Shown here: piece after piece, positions 43,283-51,044 of the stretch
Layout of the letters: the number at the start of each line of letters is the position of its first letter
Numbering within the stretch: the stretch's first letter is position 1
Assembly: GCA_934675205.1 (NCBI GenBank)
Contig: CAKUPQ010000001.1
Location: 682,001-746,000, forward strand
DNA length: 64,000 nucleotides
Direction: 5' to 3'
From: an uncultured Flavobacteriaceae bacterium
GTDB lineage: Bacteria; Bacteroidota; Bacteroidia; Flavobacteriales; Flavobacteriaceae
Notes under the pieces: generated by a model
The model's input: only the letters and a program-made list of their open reading frames with translations
Database searches by the model: none
Told to the model about the DNA's origin: nothing
Made by a program: the position numbers and the translations under genes

Positions 43283-44470
43283 TTAAACCAATGCTTCTTT
43301 TATTCTTCGCAATGCTTCAATAAGCACATCTTCACTTGTAGCATACGAAAGTCGGATACAGTTTGCATCTCCGAAAGCCGAACCTGTAACGGTTGCTACA
43401 TTGGCCTCTTCCAAAAGATACATTGCCAAATCTTCACTGTTGTTGATTTTTCTTTCTTTTAATGTTTTTCCGAAATACCACGAAATATCAGGAAAAGCAT
43501 AAAAAGCTCCTTCGGGAATGGTGGTTTTTACATTCGGAATATCTTGTAATAATCCGATAACCAAATCCCTGCGTTTGTGGAATTCTTTAACCATATAATC
43601 AAGTACGCTTGGGTCTGCCAAAACAGCCGAAATCGTGGCTCTTTGAGCAATGGAATTTGTTCCGCTTGTTACTTGTCCTTGCATTTTTGTACAGGCTTTT
43701 GCAATAAATTCGGGAGCTCCGATATATCCGACTCTCCAACCTGTCATAGCAAAGGCTTTGGACACTCCGTTTACAGTTATGGTTCTGTCATACATTCCGT
43801 CTATTGAGGCAATCGAACAGAAATTTCCTGTAAAATTGATATGCTCGTAGATTTCGTCTGACACCACAAAGATATTCGGGTGCTTTTTGATTACTTCCGA
43901 AAGTGCGGTCAATTCTTCTCTGTTATAAACCGATCCACTCGGATTACAAGGAGAACTGAACATTATCATTTTGGTTTTTGGGGTAATGGCTTTTTCTAAT
44001 TGTTCGGGGGTAATCTTAAAATTCGTTTCAACCGAAGTCGGAACAATAACAGGATTTCCCTCTGCCATCTTTACGATTTCTGCATAGCTTACCCAATACG
44101 GAGCAGGTAAAATACATTCATCTCCAGGGTTTAACAAAACCTGAGCTACATTGTACAAAGATTGTTTTGCTCCTGTCGAAACCACAATTTGCGAGGGTTT
44201 GTAGTCTAAATCATTGTCTCTTTTGAATTTTTTGGAGATTGCCTCACGAAGTTCCAAATAACCATCAACAGGAGTATAAGTGCTGTAATTTTCGTCAATT
44301 GCTTTTTTTGCAGCTTCTTTGACAAAATCAGGGGTGTTAAAGTCTGGCTCTCCCAAACTCAAACTGATAACATCTTTTCCTTCGGCTTTGAGTTCTCTTA
44401 CTTTTGCAGCCATTGCCAAAGTTTGAGAAACTTCAAGATTATTAATTCGGGTTGATAATAAATGATTCAT
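43283..44470 (-). CDS. Pyridoxal phosphate-dependent aminotransferase (aspartate-type, class I)
   Basis: A 395-residue class I aminotransferase. Segments include SLGEPDFNTPDFV, STGAKQSLYNVAQVLLNPGDE, PYWVSY, SPCNPSGSVYNREEL, the PLP lysine in NGVSKAFAMTGWRVGYIG and the C-terminal CIRLSYATSEDVLIEALRRI. It fits the AspC/prephenate aminotransferase group of Bacteroidota. The ATG at 44470 is chosen over a TTG two codons upstream. It lies 10 bases after the desaturase gene. Confidence 0.93.
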   Translation of the reverse strand: MNHLLSTRINNLEVSQTLAMAAKVRELKAEGKDVISLSLGEPDFNTPDFVKEAAKKAIDENYSTYTPVDGYLELREAISKKFKRDNDLDYKPSQIVVSTGAKQSLYNVAQVLLNPGDECILPAPYWVSYAEIVKMAEGNPVIVPTSVETNFKITPEQLEKAITPKTKMIMFSSPCNPSGSVYNREELTALSEVIKKHPNIFVVSDEIYEHINFTGNFCSIASIDGMYDRTITVNGVSKAFAMTGWRVGYIGAPEFIAKACTKMQGQVTSGTNSIAQRATISAVLADPSVLDYMVKEFHKRRDLVIGLLQDIPNVKTTIPEGAFYAFPDISWYFGKTLKERKINNSEDLAMYLLEEANVATVTGSAFGDANCIRLSYATSEDVLIEALRRIKEALV

Positions 44471-44480
44471 AATCAAATAA

Positions 44481-45569
44481 TTATGCGGTTACGGGTTCTA
44501 CACCCAACTCTTTCAAATGTCTGAAATGTGAAGCAATTGCCTCTCTTGTTGTTTTAAATTCGTAGTAAGGTAAATTAAATTCCTGTGCGGTTTCCTTCAC
44601 TATTTTTGCAATTTTTCCGTAATGAATATGACTGATATTCGGGAAAATATGGTGTTCAATCTGATGGTTTAATCCTCCTGTGTACCAGTTCATCAAACGG
44701 TTTTTTGGAGCGAAATTAGCCGTAGTATAAAGCTGATGAATAGCCCAAGTATTTTCCATTTCTCCGTTTTCGTTCGGAACAGGATTGTGCGTGTCTTCCA
44801 CTACGTGAGCCAATTGGAACACAACACTCAAAATCAGTCCTGCTACATAGTGCATCACAAAAAATCCGATTAGCACTTTCCACCACACAATTCCTAAAAG
44901 CATCGGAATAACCAGCCAAATTGAAAAGTAAATCAATTTAGTAACAAACAACATTGTCCAATGAAAAGTCGGGCTTTTTGGTTCTCCATACGAAAGCTTT
45001 CTTTTCAGATAGCGTTTCATTTGCAAGAAATCGGTTGTAATAGCCCAGTTGAAAGTCAATAATCCGTAGAGGAAAATCGAATAATAATGCTGAAATTTAT
45101 GAAAACGATGCCATTTTGCCTCTTTGGTAAAACGGATAATTTTTCCTGCATCTAAATCTTCGTCGTGTCCGTGAATGTTTGTATAGGTATGATGCAGAAC
45201 ATTGTGTTGCACTTGCCAGTTATATACATTTCCTGCCAAAACATAAATGCTTCCTCCCATTATTTTATTAATCCAGTTTTTGGAAGAATACGAACCGTGA
45301 TTTCCATCGTGCATTACGTTCATTCCTACTCCTGCCATTCCGATTCCGATAATAACTGTAAACAACAATTTCCACCAATCAGAAATGTTTAGGGTTAAAA
45401 TCAAAAAATAAGGACCTAAAAAAAGAAGAAACATTATAACGGTTTTCAGGTGCAGTTTCCAGTTTCCTGATTTTTTGATGTTGTTTTCTTTGAAATAATT
45501 ATTCACTCGAGTATTAAGGGTTCGGAAAAACTTGAGTGAATCTTGTCTTGAAAAAGTAGGTGCTTTCAT
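44481..45569 (-). CDS. Membrane fatty acid desaturase
   Basis: A 362-residue integral membrane di-iron desaturase. Three histidine boxes: HDGNHGS (near residue 88), HNVLHHTYTN (near 124) and HQIEHHIFPN (near 310), arranged as in acyl-lipid/acyl-CoA delta desaturases. There is no cytochrome b5 domain, so the electron donor is separate. It is probably involved in adjusting membrane fluidity. Promoter at 45605; the aminotransferase gene follows. Confidence 0.93.
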   Translation of the reverse strand: MKAPTFSRQDSLKFFRTLNTRVNNYFKENNIKKSGNWKLHLKTVIMFLLFLGPYFLILTLNISDWWKLLFTVIIGIGMAGVGMNVMHDGNHGSYSSKNWINKIMGGSIYVLAGNVYNWQVQHNVLHHTYTNIHGHDEDLDAGKIIRFTKEAKWHRFHKFQHYYSIFLYGLLTFNWAITTDFLQMKRYLKRKLSYGEPKSPTFHWTMLFVTKLIYFSIWLVIPMLLGIVWWKVLIGFFVMHYVAGLILSVVFQLAHVVEDTHNPVPNENGEMENTWAIHQLYTTANFAPKNRLMNWYTGGLNHQIEHHIFPNISHIHYGKIAKIVKETAQEFNLPYYEFKTTREAIASHFRHLKELGVEPVTA

Positions 45570-45604
45570 TAAATATTTGTTATTCTGTATGATAAATTAA
45601 GTGC

Positions 45605-45633
45605 CAAAGATAATAAATATACACTTACCAAAA
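45605..45633 (-). promoter_or_regulatory. Promoter of the desaturase gene
   Basis: TTTTG (45633-45629), 16 bases, TATCTTTG (45612-45605) on the minus strand. Spacing is at the short end of the usual range. About 36 bases before the ATG. Confidence 0.6.
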
Positions 45634-45671
45634 CCTGATAAATATCTTAAAAAAAATATTTTAAAAAAAAC

Positions 45672-45703
45672 TTGCTTAAAACAAACAATATATCATATAT
45701 TTG
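45672..45703 (+). promoter_or_regulatory. Promoter of the tRNA-Leu gene
   Basis: TTG (45672-45674), 21 bases, perfect TATATTTG (45696-45703). Transcript would start near 45710, about 23 bases before the tRNA. Confidence 0.8.
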
Positions 45704-45732
45704 CACTCTCTAAAAATGAGAAGTCTATCATT

Positions 45733-45814
45733 GCGGGTGTGGTGAAATTGGTAGACACGCCAGACTTAGGATCTGGTGCCGCAAGGTGTGTAGGTTCGAG
45801 TCCTATCACCCGCA
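45733..45814 (+). tRNA. tRNA-Leu (TAG)
   Basis: Acceptor GCGGGTG/CACCCGC, D-arm with GGTGAAATTGGTAGACAC, anticodon loop CTTAGGA with TAG at 45767-45769, a long variable arm GGTGCCGCAAGGTGTG, T-arm GTAGGTTCGAGTCCTAT. Long variable arm confirms a class II Leu tRNA. CCA is not encoded. Own promoter and own terminator. Confidence 0.97.
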
Positions 45815-45818
45815 CTTA

Positions 45819-45851
45819 AACCCTTAACTTTCTGAAAGTTGAGGGTTTTTT
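45819..45851 (+). terminator. Terminator after tRNA-Leu
   Basis: CCCTTAACTTT with AAAGTTGAGGG (one wobble), loop CTG, then T6. Confidence 0.9.
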
Positions 45852-45998
45852 ATGTTTGTTTTTGCCGACATTTTGGCAACAAAAATAGAATAACAATAAA
45901 CTAAAAGCAGGGGCTTTTCTTTCTTAATAAGTTTTTTTTGTTAGCTCCCAATCCTAATAAAATCCGTTTTTATCCAAATGAATGAAAGCGGATTTTTT
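45851..45998 (+). ncRNA. Possible small RNA between tRNA-Leu and pyrH
   Basis: The 264-base gap holds a perfect TAnnTTTG element (TATGTTTG, 45851-45858), hairpins TTGCC/GGCAA (45862-45879) and AAAAGC/GCTTTT (45904-45918), and a second terminator (45959-45998). No coding frame of note lies between the two terminators. A short RNA with its own promoter would explain the second terminator, but read-through from the tRNA gene could too. Inference only. Confidence 0.3.
45959..45998 (+). terminator. Second terminator upstream of pyrH
   Basis: AAAATCCG (45959-45966) with CGGATTTT (45989-45996) around a 22-base loop, followed by Ts. Weaker than the tRNA terminator. Confidence 0.65.
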
Positions 45999-46024
45999 AT
46001 TATTTCTCTTAAACATTAATTTCT

Positions 46025-46052
46025 TTGCTTTTCGCAATAATCCTTATATTTG
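46025..46052 (+). promoter_or_regulatory. Promoter of pyrH-frr
   Basis: TTG (46025-46027), 17 bases, perfect TATATTTG (46045-46052). Leader of about 20 bases before the ATG at 46079; rules out the in-frame upstream start at 46025. Confidence 0.7.
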
Positions 46053-46078
46053 CACAATTTCAAACAACAGAACTAAAA

Positions 46079-46786
46079 ATGAAATATAAAAGAATCCTTC
46101 TGAAATTAAGCGGAGAAGCTCTTATGGGAGAGCAACAATACGGAATCGACCCAAAAAGGCTTTCCGAATATGCGGACGAAATCAAAAAAATTCACGATAA
46201 AGGAATAGAAATTGCAATTGTTATCGGAGGAGGAAACATTTTTAGAGGTGTAGCAGGAGCGAGCAATGGAATGGACAGAGTGCAGGGAGATTATATGGGA
46301 ATGCTGGCAACCATCATCAACGGAATGGCACTTCAGGGAGCTTTAGAAGACAAAGGAATGCTTACTCGTTTGCAAACCGCTCTCAAAATTGAAGCCATTG
46401 CAGAGCCTTACATCAAACGTAGAGCTGTTCGCCATTTGGAAAAAGGAAGAATCGTGATTTTCGGAGCAGGAACGGGAAATCCGTATTTCACAACCGATAC
46501 GGCTGCTGTTTTGAGAGGAATTGAAGTTGGAGCAGATGTGATTCTGAAAGGAACACGAGTGGACGGAATTTATACGGCCGACCCCGAAAAAGACCCAAAT
46601 GCAATTAAGTTCGAAACCGTTACTTTTGAGGAAGTTCTCGAAAAAGGACTCAATGTAATGGATACAACCGCTTTCACTTTAAGTCAGGAAAATAAACTTC
46701 CAATCGTGGTTTTTGATATGAATAAAGAAAATTCGTTACTCGAAATTTGCCAAGGGAAAAACATCGGAACGGTTGTAACTATTTAG
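46079..46786 (+). CDS. pyrH: UMP kinase
   Basis: Phosphorylates UMP to UDP. The 235-residue hexameric amino-acid-kinase-family enzyme has [58 protein letters not shown] and [16 protein letters not shown]. The start is fixed at 46079 by the promoter at 46045 and the family N-terminus. The spacer to frr holds two repeats. pyrH-frr is the common pairing. Confidence 0.97.
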   Translation: MKYKRILLKLSGEALMGEQQYGIDPKRLSEYADEIKKIHDKGIEIAIVIGGGNIFRGVAGASNGMDRVQGDYMGMLATIINGMALQGALEDKGMLTRLQTALKIEAIAEPYIKRRAVRHLEKGRIVIFGAGTGNPYFTTDTAAVLRGIEVGADVILKGTRVDGIYTADPEKDPNAIKFETVTFEEVLEKGLNVMDTTAFTLSQENKLPIVVFDMNKENSLLEICQGKNIGTVVTI

Positions 46787-46792
46787 AAAACA

Positions 46793-46857
46793 CCTGTCTG
46801 CTGACAGGCAGGGGAAACAGAGAACATAGAAAACAGAACATAGAGAATAGAGAACAG
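46793..46857 (+). repeat. Composite spacer repeat between pyrH and frr
   Basis: First a CCTGTC-TGCT-GACAGG hairpin (46793-46808), then a run of GAGAACATAG, AAAACAGAACATAG, AGAATAG and AGAACAG words (46815-46857), the fourth copy of that family. It is followed at 46861-46890 by the ACTTTAAAC family. Three spacer-repeat families are stacked in one 111-base gap. Confidence 0.8.
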
Positions 46858-46897
46858 ATTTAAAACTTTAAAACTGAAACTTTAAACAAAGACAGAA

Positions 46898-47452
46898 ATG
46901 GAAGAATTAGAATTTATATTAGATAGTGCTAAAGAATCAATGGAAAATTCTTTGATGCATTTGGACAAAAGTTTTTTGAACATCAGAGCAGGAAAAGCTT
47001 CTCCGGCTATGCTTGGAAGTGTAAAAGTAGATTATTACGGTTCTCAAACTCCGCTTTCGCAGGTTGCTAATATCAATGTTCCTGATGCGAGAACGCTTAC
47101 GGTTACTCCCTGGGAAAAAAATATGTTACAACCTATCGAAAAGGCAATTATGATTGCTAATCTTGGTTTCAACCCAATGAATAACGGAGATAACATCATT
47201 ATTAATATTCCTGTTTTGACAGAAGACAGAAGACGTGATTTGGTAAAACAGGCAAAAGCAGAAGCAGAAGATGCTAAAATCGGAATCCGAAATGCACGTA
47301 AAGATGCCAATACAGACATCAAAAAATTGGACGGACTTTCGGAAGATACCGTAAAATCAGCTGAACAAGACGTTCAGAATTTAACCGATAATTATATCAA
47401 AAAAGCAGATGAATTATTAAGCGTTAAAGAAGCTGAAATTATGAAAGTGTAA
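46898..47452 (+). CDS. frr: Ribosome recycling factor
   Basis: Splits post-termination ribosomes together with EF-G. The 184-residue protein has the family pattern: MENSLMHLDKSFLNIRAGKASPAML, YYGSQTPLSQVANINVPDARTLTVTPWEK (quoted in part: PLSQVANINVPDARTL), LTEDRRRDLVKQAKAEAEDA and RNARKDAN. Length is standard. It is the second gene after pyrH, with repeats in the spacer. Confidence 0.97.
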   Translation: MEELEFILDSAKESMENSLMHLDKSFLNIRAGKASPAMLGSVKVDYYGSQTPLSQVANINVPDARTLTVTPWEKNMLQPIEKAIMIANLGFNPMNNGDNIIINIPVLTEDRRRDLVKQAKAEAEDAKIGIRNARKDANTDIKKLDGLSEDTVKSAEQDVQNLTDNYIKKADELLSVKEAEIMKV

Positions 47453-47484
47453 CCCTTGGATTACATTTTTCGTTTTAATATACT

Positions 47485-48048
47485 GTGAAAAATTATCTTG
47501 TTACATACCGTCCGTTTCTGAAATTTTTATTTCTGTTTTTCGTAACCTACGGTTTTCTTTCGTTGTTGTACAATTTGTATTTATCCCAATACAAAGACCT
47601 CGAATATCCGATAGACCCTTTCACGGAAAGCGTTTCGTATCAGGTAAAATACGTTTCTAACTTGTTTGGAGGTGCTATGGAAATTTATAAATTTCCGGCA
47701 GAACAATGGACAAGAATATTTTATATTGACCGCTACGTAGCCCGAATTGTTGAGGGTTGTAATGCGGTTAGTGTGATGATTTTGTTTGCATCGTTTGTGA
47801 TGGCTTTTGCAGGAAAATTCAAAAGAACTTTGGCTTTTATCTTAATCGGAATTATCCTGATTCACATTCTGAATCTTTTCAGAATTGCTTTTTTGGCAAC
47901 ACTTCTGTATCATTATCCACAACATTCGCACCTGACCCACGGAGTTTTGTTTCCACTGATAATCTATGGATTTGTCTTTTTGCTTTGGGTTGTTTGGGTC
48001 AAAAAATACTCGGGTTTTATTTCGGATAAAAAAGATGAAAGCAATTAG
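47485..48048 (+). CDS. xrtF: Exosortase family protein XrtF
   Basis: A 187-residue multi-spanning membrane protein of the exosortase/archaeosortase superfamily. The catalytic Cys is in IVEGCNAVSVMIL (near residue 93), with the family's Arg in LNLFRIAFLATLL (near 134) and His in HLTHGVLFPLIIY (near 155). XrtF is restricted to Bacteroidota, and its sorting substrate is not well defined. The start is GTG at 47485 (MKNYLVTYRPF). Overlaps its partner gene by 14 bases. Confidence 0.9.
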   Translation: MKNYLVTYRPFLKFLFLFFVTYGFLSLLYNLYLSQYKDLEYPIDPFTESVSYQVKYVSNLFGGAMEIYKFPAEQWTRIFYIDRYVARIVEGCNAVSVMILFASFVMAFAGKFKRTLAFILIGIILIHILNLFRIAFLATLLYHYPQHSHLTHGVLFPLIIYGFVFLLWVVWVKKYSGFISDKKDESN

Positions 48049-48460
48049 AACTATACTTTTACTACTACCGTTTCTAATCGGTTTTGTCTTAATCCGATTC
48101 TACGAAAACACTTGGTTTTACGATCCTTTTTTGGACTATTTCAAAGGGAGTTATCAAGAAAATCCCTTTCCCGAATTTGAAAATTTCAAATTATTTCTGA
48201 ATTATTTTTTTCGTTATGCTTTGAATACTTTACTTTCGCTCGGAATTATTTATGTCATTTTCAGGAATAAAGAGTTTATAAAAGTAAGTTCTGTCTTGTA
48301 TCTGATATTTTTCGCAGTATTGATTTCGGTTTTGTTTGTGATTATTAACTATACGGGAAGTGCTTTTTCTTTGTTTTATGTAAGAAAGTTTTTAGTACAA
48401 CCTTTGTTTTTGTTGCTTTTTCTGCCCGGATTTTATTTTCAACAGAAAACACAAAAATAA
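48035..48460 (+). CDS. Exosortase F system-associated protein
   Basis: A 141-residue protein with about four hydrophobic segments and the family segment RFYENTWFYDPFLDYFKG near residue 21, always adjacent to xrtF. It starts (ATG 48035) inside the xrtF gene. Thought to work with XrtF; the exact role is unknown. An earlier in-frame start at 47966 would only repeat xrtF sequence out of frame and is rejected. Confidence 0.82.
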   Translation: MKAIRTILLLLPFLIGFVLIRFYENTWFYDPFLDYFKGSYQENPFPEFENFKLFLNYFFRYALNTLLSLGIIYVIFRNKEFIKVSSVLYLIFFAVLISVLFVIINYTGSAFSLFYVRKFLVQPLFLLLFLPGFYFQQKTQK

Positions 48461-48530
48461 TTTAAAAAATAACGCAACCATTTCTGTTTTTTTGCATCTT
48501 ATTAAAGCATAGTTAATGTGAAAAAAACAT

Positions 48531-48538
48531 TATTTTTG
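48531..48538 (+). promoter_or_regulatory. -7 promoter element of the polysaccharide genes
   Basis: Perfect TATTTTTG. The -33 position has GTTA. Transcript start near 48545 leaves a leader of about 85 bases with a hairpin. Confidence 0.5.
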
Positions 48539-48551
48539 TGTAGCATACAAT

Positions 48552-48572
48552 AAAACGCAATAGTTGCGTTTT
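48552..48572 (+). promoter_or_regulatory. Leader hairpin upstream of the UDP-xylose synthase gene
   Basis: AAAACGCAA (48552-48560), TAG loop, TTGCGTTTT (48564-48572): a perfect 9-pair stem ending in four Ts, right after the predicted transcript start. It could act as an attenuator or protect the 5' end of the mRNA. Inference. Confidence 0.5.
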
Positions 48573-48629
48573 AACAAAACAATAACAATTATTTTTGAAG
48601 ACTTTTTTATTGTTTTTACGGAAAAGAAT

Positions 48630-49616
48630 ATGAAAAAAAGAATACTTATAACGGGAGCTGCAGGTTTTTTAGGCTCTCATTTGTGTGACAGATTTATAAA
48701 AGAGGGGTATTGTGTTGTCGGAATGGATAACTTAATAACCGGAGATTTAAAAAATATAGAGCATCTTTTCAAACTTGAAAACTTTGAATTTTATCATCAC
48801 GATGTAACCAAGTTTGTCCACGTTTCGGGTAAATTAGATTACATCTTGCACTTTGCTTCACCTGCTTCTCCGATTGATTACCTTAAAATTCCTATTCAGA
48901 CCCTAAAAGTTGGTTCGTTAGGAACGCATAATCTTTTGGGATTGGCAAGAGTTAAAAAAGCGAGAATCCTTATTGCTTCGACTTCCGAAATTTATGGAGA
49001 TCCGCTTATACACCCACAAACAGAGGATTATTACGGAAACGTAAATACCATAGGTCCAAGAGGAGTTTATGATGAGGCAAAGCGTTTTCAGGAATCCATA
49101 ACTATGGCTTACCACACTTTCCACGGATTGGAAACCAGAATCGTACGTATTTTCAATACCTACGGACCAAGAATGAGACTGAATGACGGGAGAGTTATTC
49201 CGGCTTTTATCGGTCAGGCTTTAAGGGGAGAGGATTTGACTATTTTCGGAGATGGTTCTCAAACCCGTTCGTTTTGTTATGTTGATGACCAAGTGGAGGG
49301 AATTTTCAGATTGCTACATTCGGATTATCATCTTCCGGTAAACATCGGAAATCCTGACGAAATTACCATAAAAGACTTTGCGGAAGAAATCATTAAACTC
49401 ACAGGAACAAACCAAAAAGTGGTTTATAAACCATTGCCTGTAAACGACCCTTTACAAAGGCAACCTAATATTTCTAAAGCTAAAGAAATTCTGGGTTGGG
49501 AACCAAAAGTTTCTCGTTCGGAGGGAATGAAAATAACATACGACTATTTCAAATCGTTGTCTTCCGAAGAATTACTCAAAGAAGAACACAAAGACTTTAA
49601 ACAATACATCAAATAG
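48630..49616 (+). CDS. UDP-glucuronate decarboxylase (UXS-type SDR)
   Basis: Makes UDP-xylose from UDP-glucuronate for surface polysaccharide. The 328-residue extended SDR has the Rossmann motif [26 protein letters not shown], the catalytic Ser-Thr ([12 protein letters not shown]) and YDEAK (Tyr-X3-Lys), [17 protein letters not shown] and [17 protein letters not shown]. Related UDP-sugar epimerases cannot be fully excluded, but these segments are those of UXS. The ATG at 48630 starts the Rossmann fold; an upstream in-frame start at 48564 falls in the leader. The stop overlaps the next GTG by one base. Confidence 0.9.
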   Translation: MKKRILITGAAGFLGSHLCDRFIKEGYCVVGMDNLITGDLKNIEHLFKLENFEFYHHDVTKFVHVSGKLDYILHFASPASPIDYLKIPIQTLKVGSLGTHNLLGLARVKKARILIASTSEIYGDPLIHPQTEDYYGNVNTIGPRGVYDEAKRFQESITMAYHTFHGLETRIVRIFNTYGPRMRLNDGRVIPAFIGQALRGEDLTIFGDGSQTRSFCYVDDQVEGIFRLLHSDYHLPVNIGNPDEITIKDFAEEIIKLTGTNQKVVYKPLPVNDPLQRQPNISKAKEILGWEPKVSRSEGMKITYDYFKSLSSEELLKEEHKDFKQYIK

Positions 49617-50968
49617 TGAAAAGAAAAGCAGGCAGATATTCGGGATATATACGTCCGTTTTCGTATGCGTTGGATTTGCTTACGATAAACGTGCTTGCTT
49701 ATTTGATGCTGCCGGAGGAACTCAATACGGTTTGGTATCATCTTTTTGTTTCTGCCTCATGGATTTTTATTGCTTGGAATATTGATTTTTATGAAGTATA
49801 TCGCTATACAAAAGTCCTTCGGATAATCGGAAACCTTTTTAAACAATATATTGCCTTTTTGGTTTTGAATTTTGCTTATATCGGATTTTTCTGGAAATTT
49901 TCAAAACCTTCGGATATTGTTTGGTATGTTACTACTGCACTTTGTGTAATTGCCTTTTTTAAATTTTCGATATATTATTTCTTACGAAGATTTCGTGTGG
50001 TTTTCGGAGGGAATTTCCGTAGAGTGGTTATAGTCGGAAACGGAAAATCAGCCGAACAATTAGCAGAGTTTTTTAATGACAATCCCGATTACGGATATAA
50101 ATTAGAGGGAATTTTTGATTTAAAAACAAACAAAGTCGAACAACTGAAAGAATGTTATGATTTTGTTTTGGCAAACGGAATAGACGAAGTGTATTCTTCG
50201 CTGTCGAACATCAATAATGACGACATCAATGATTTGATTGATTTTACGGATAACAATCTGAAAACACTCAAATTTCTTCCCGACAACAAACAACCTTTGG
50301 CACGAAATCTTATTTATGATTACTACGATTATATTCCGATTTTGTCTTTGCGGAATGTGCCTTTAGACAAAAGAGCCAATAAAATCGTAAAAAGAGCTTT
50401 CGACATCGTGTTTTCGTTGTTGGTAATCCTCGGAATTTTGTCTTGGCTTATTCCTTTTTTGGCAATTTTAATCAAGTTAGAATCCAAAGGAAATGTGTTT
50501 TTTAAGCAAAAGCGAAACGGGCTGAATTACAGCGAGTTTTACTGCTATAAATTCCGTTCGATGAAACCCAATGCAGAAGCGGACACAGAACAGGTTACGA
50601 AAAACGACCCGAGAATTACCAAAGTTGGAGCTTTTATGCGAAAAACAAGCATTGATGAACTTCCACAATTTTGGAATGTGCTTAAAGGTGATATGTCTGT
50701 CGTTGGACCAAGACCACATATGATAGCAGAAACCGAACGCTTTGTGCAAAAAGTAGATAAATTTATGGTCAGACACCTGATTAAACCCGGAATTACGGGA
50801 CTTGCCCAAATCAACGGATACAGAGGAGAAGTCGAAACCGACCAGGATATTATCCATAGAGTAAAATACGATATTTTTTATGTGGAAAATTGGTCGTTCT
50901 TATTAGACTTGAAAATTATCGTAACAACCGTCTTTAATGCTTTAAAAGGAGAGAAAAAAGCCTACTAA
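49616..50968 (+). CDS. Undecaprenyl-phosphate sugar-1-phosphate transferase (exopolysaccharide initiating)
   Basis: A 450-residue polyisoprenyl-phosphate hexose-1-phosphate transferase (WbaP/WcaJ type). It has five hydrophobic segments: four in the N-terminal ~115 residues and one near 262-285. A CoA-binding-like NAD domain GNGKSAEQLAEFF follows the first set. The C-terminal catalytic domain shows FFKQKRNGLNYSEFYCYKFRSM, TSIDELPQFWNVLKGDMS and VGPRPHMIAET. It starts the polysaccharide repeat unit by attaching sugar-1-P to undecaprenyl phosphate. GTG start overlapping the upstream stop (TAGTG). Confidence 0.92.
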   Translation: MKRKAGRYSGYIRPFSYALDLLTINVLAYLMLPEELNTVWYHLFVSASWIFIAWNIDFYEVYRYTKVLRIIGNLFKQYIAFLVLNFAYIGFFWKFSKPSDIVWYVTTALCVIAFFKFSIYYFLRRFRVVFGGNFRRVVIVGNGKSAEQLAEFFNDNPDYGYKLEGIFDLKTNKVEQLKECYDFVLANGIDEVYSSLSNINNDDINDLIDFTDNNLKTLKFLPDNKQPLARNLIYDYYDYIPILSLRNVPLDKRANKIVKRAFDIVFSLLVILGILSWLIPFLAILIKLESKGNVFFKQKRNGLNYSEFYCYKFRSMKPNAEADTEQVTKNDPRITKVGAFMRKTSIDELPQFWNVLKGDMSVVGPRPHMIAETERFVQKVDKFMVRHLIKPGITGLAQINGYRGEVETDQDIIHRVKYDIFYVENWSFLLDLKIIVTTVFNALKGEKKAY

Positions 50969-50980
50969 TTTTTACATTCA

Positions 50981-51009
50981 AATTTGTGTAAATTTGTGTA
51001 AATCTGTGT
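50981..51009 (+). repeat. Tandem 10-base repeat before gpmI
   Basis: AATTTGTGTA, AATTTGTGTA, AATCTGTGTT in tandem. A related string AAAAATCTGTGTCATCTGCG lies at 31545. Spacer repeat of unknown role. Confidence 0.75.
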
Positions 51010-51044
51010 TTAAATCCATAAATTTGTAAGATATTCCTTACAAA

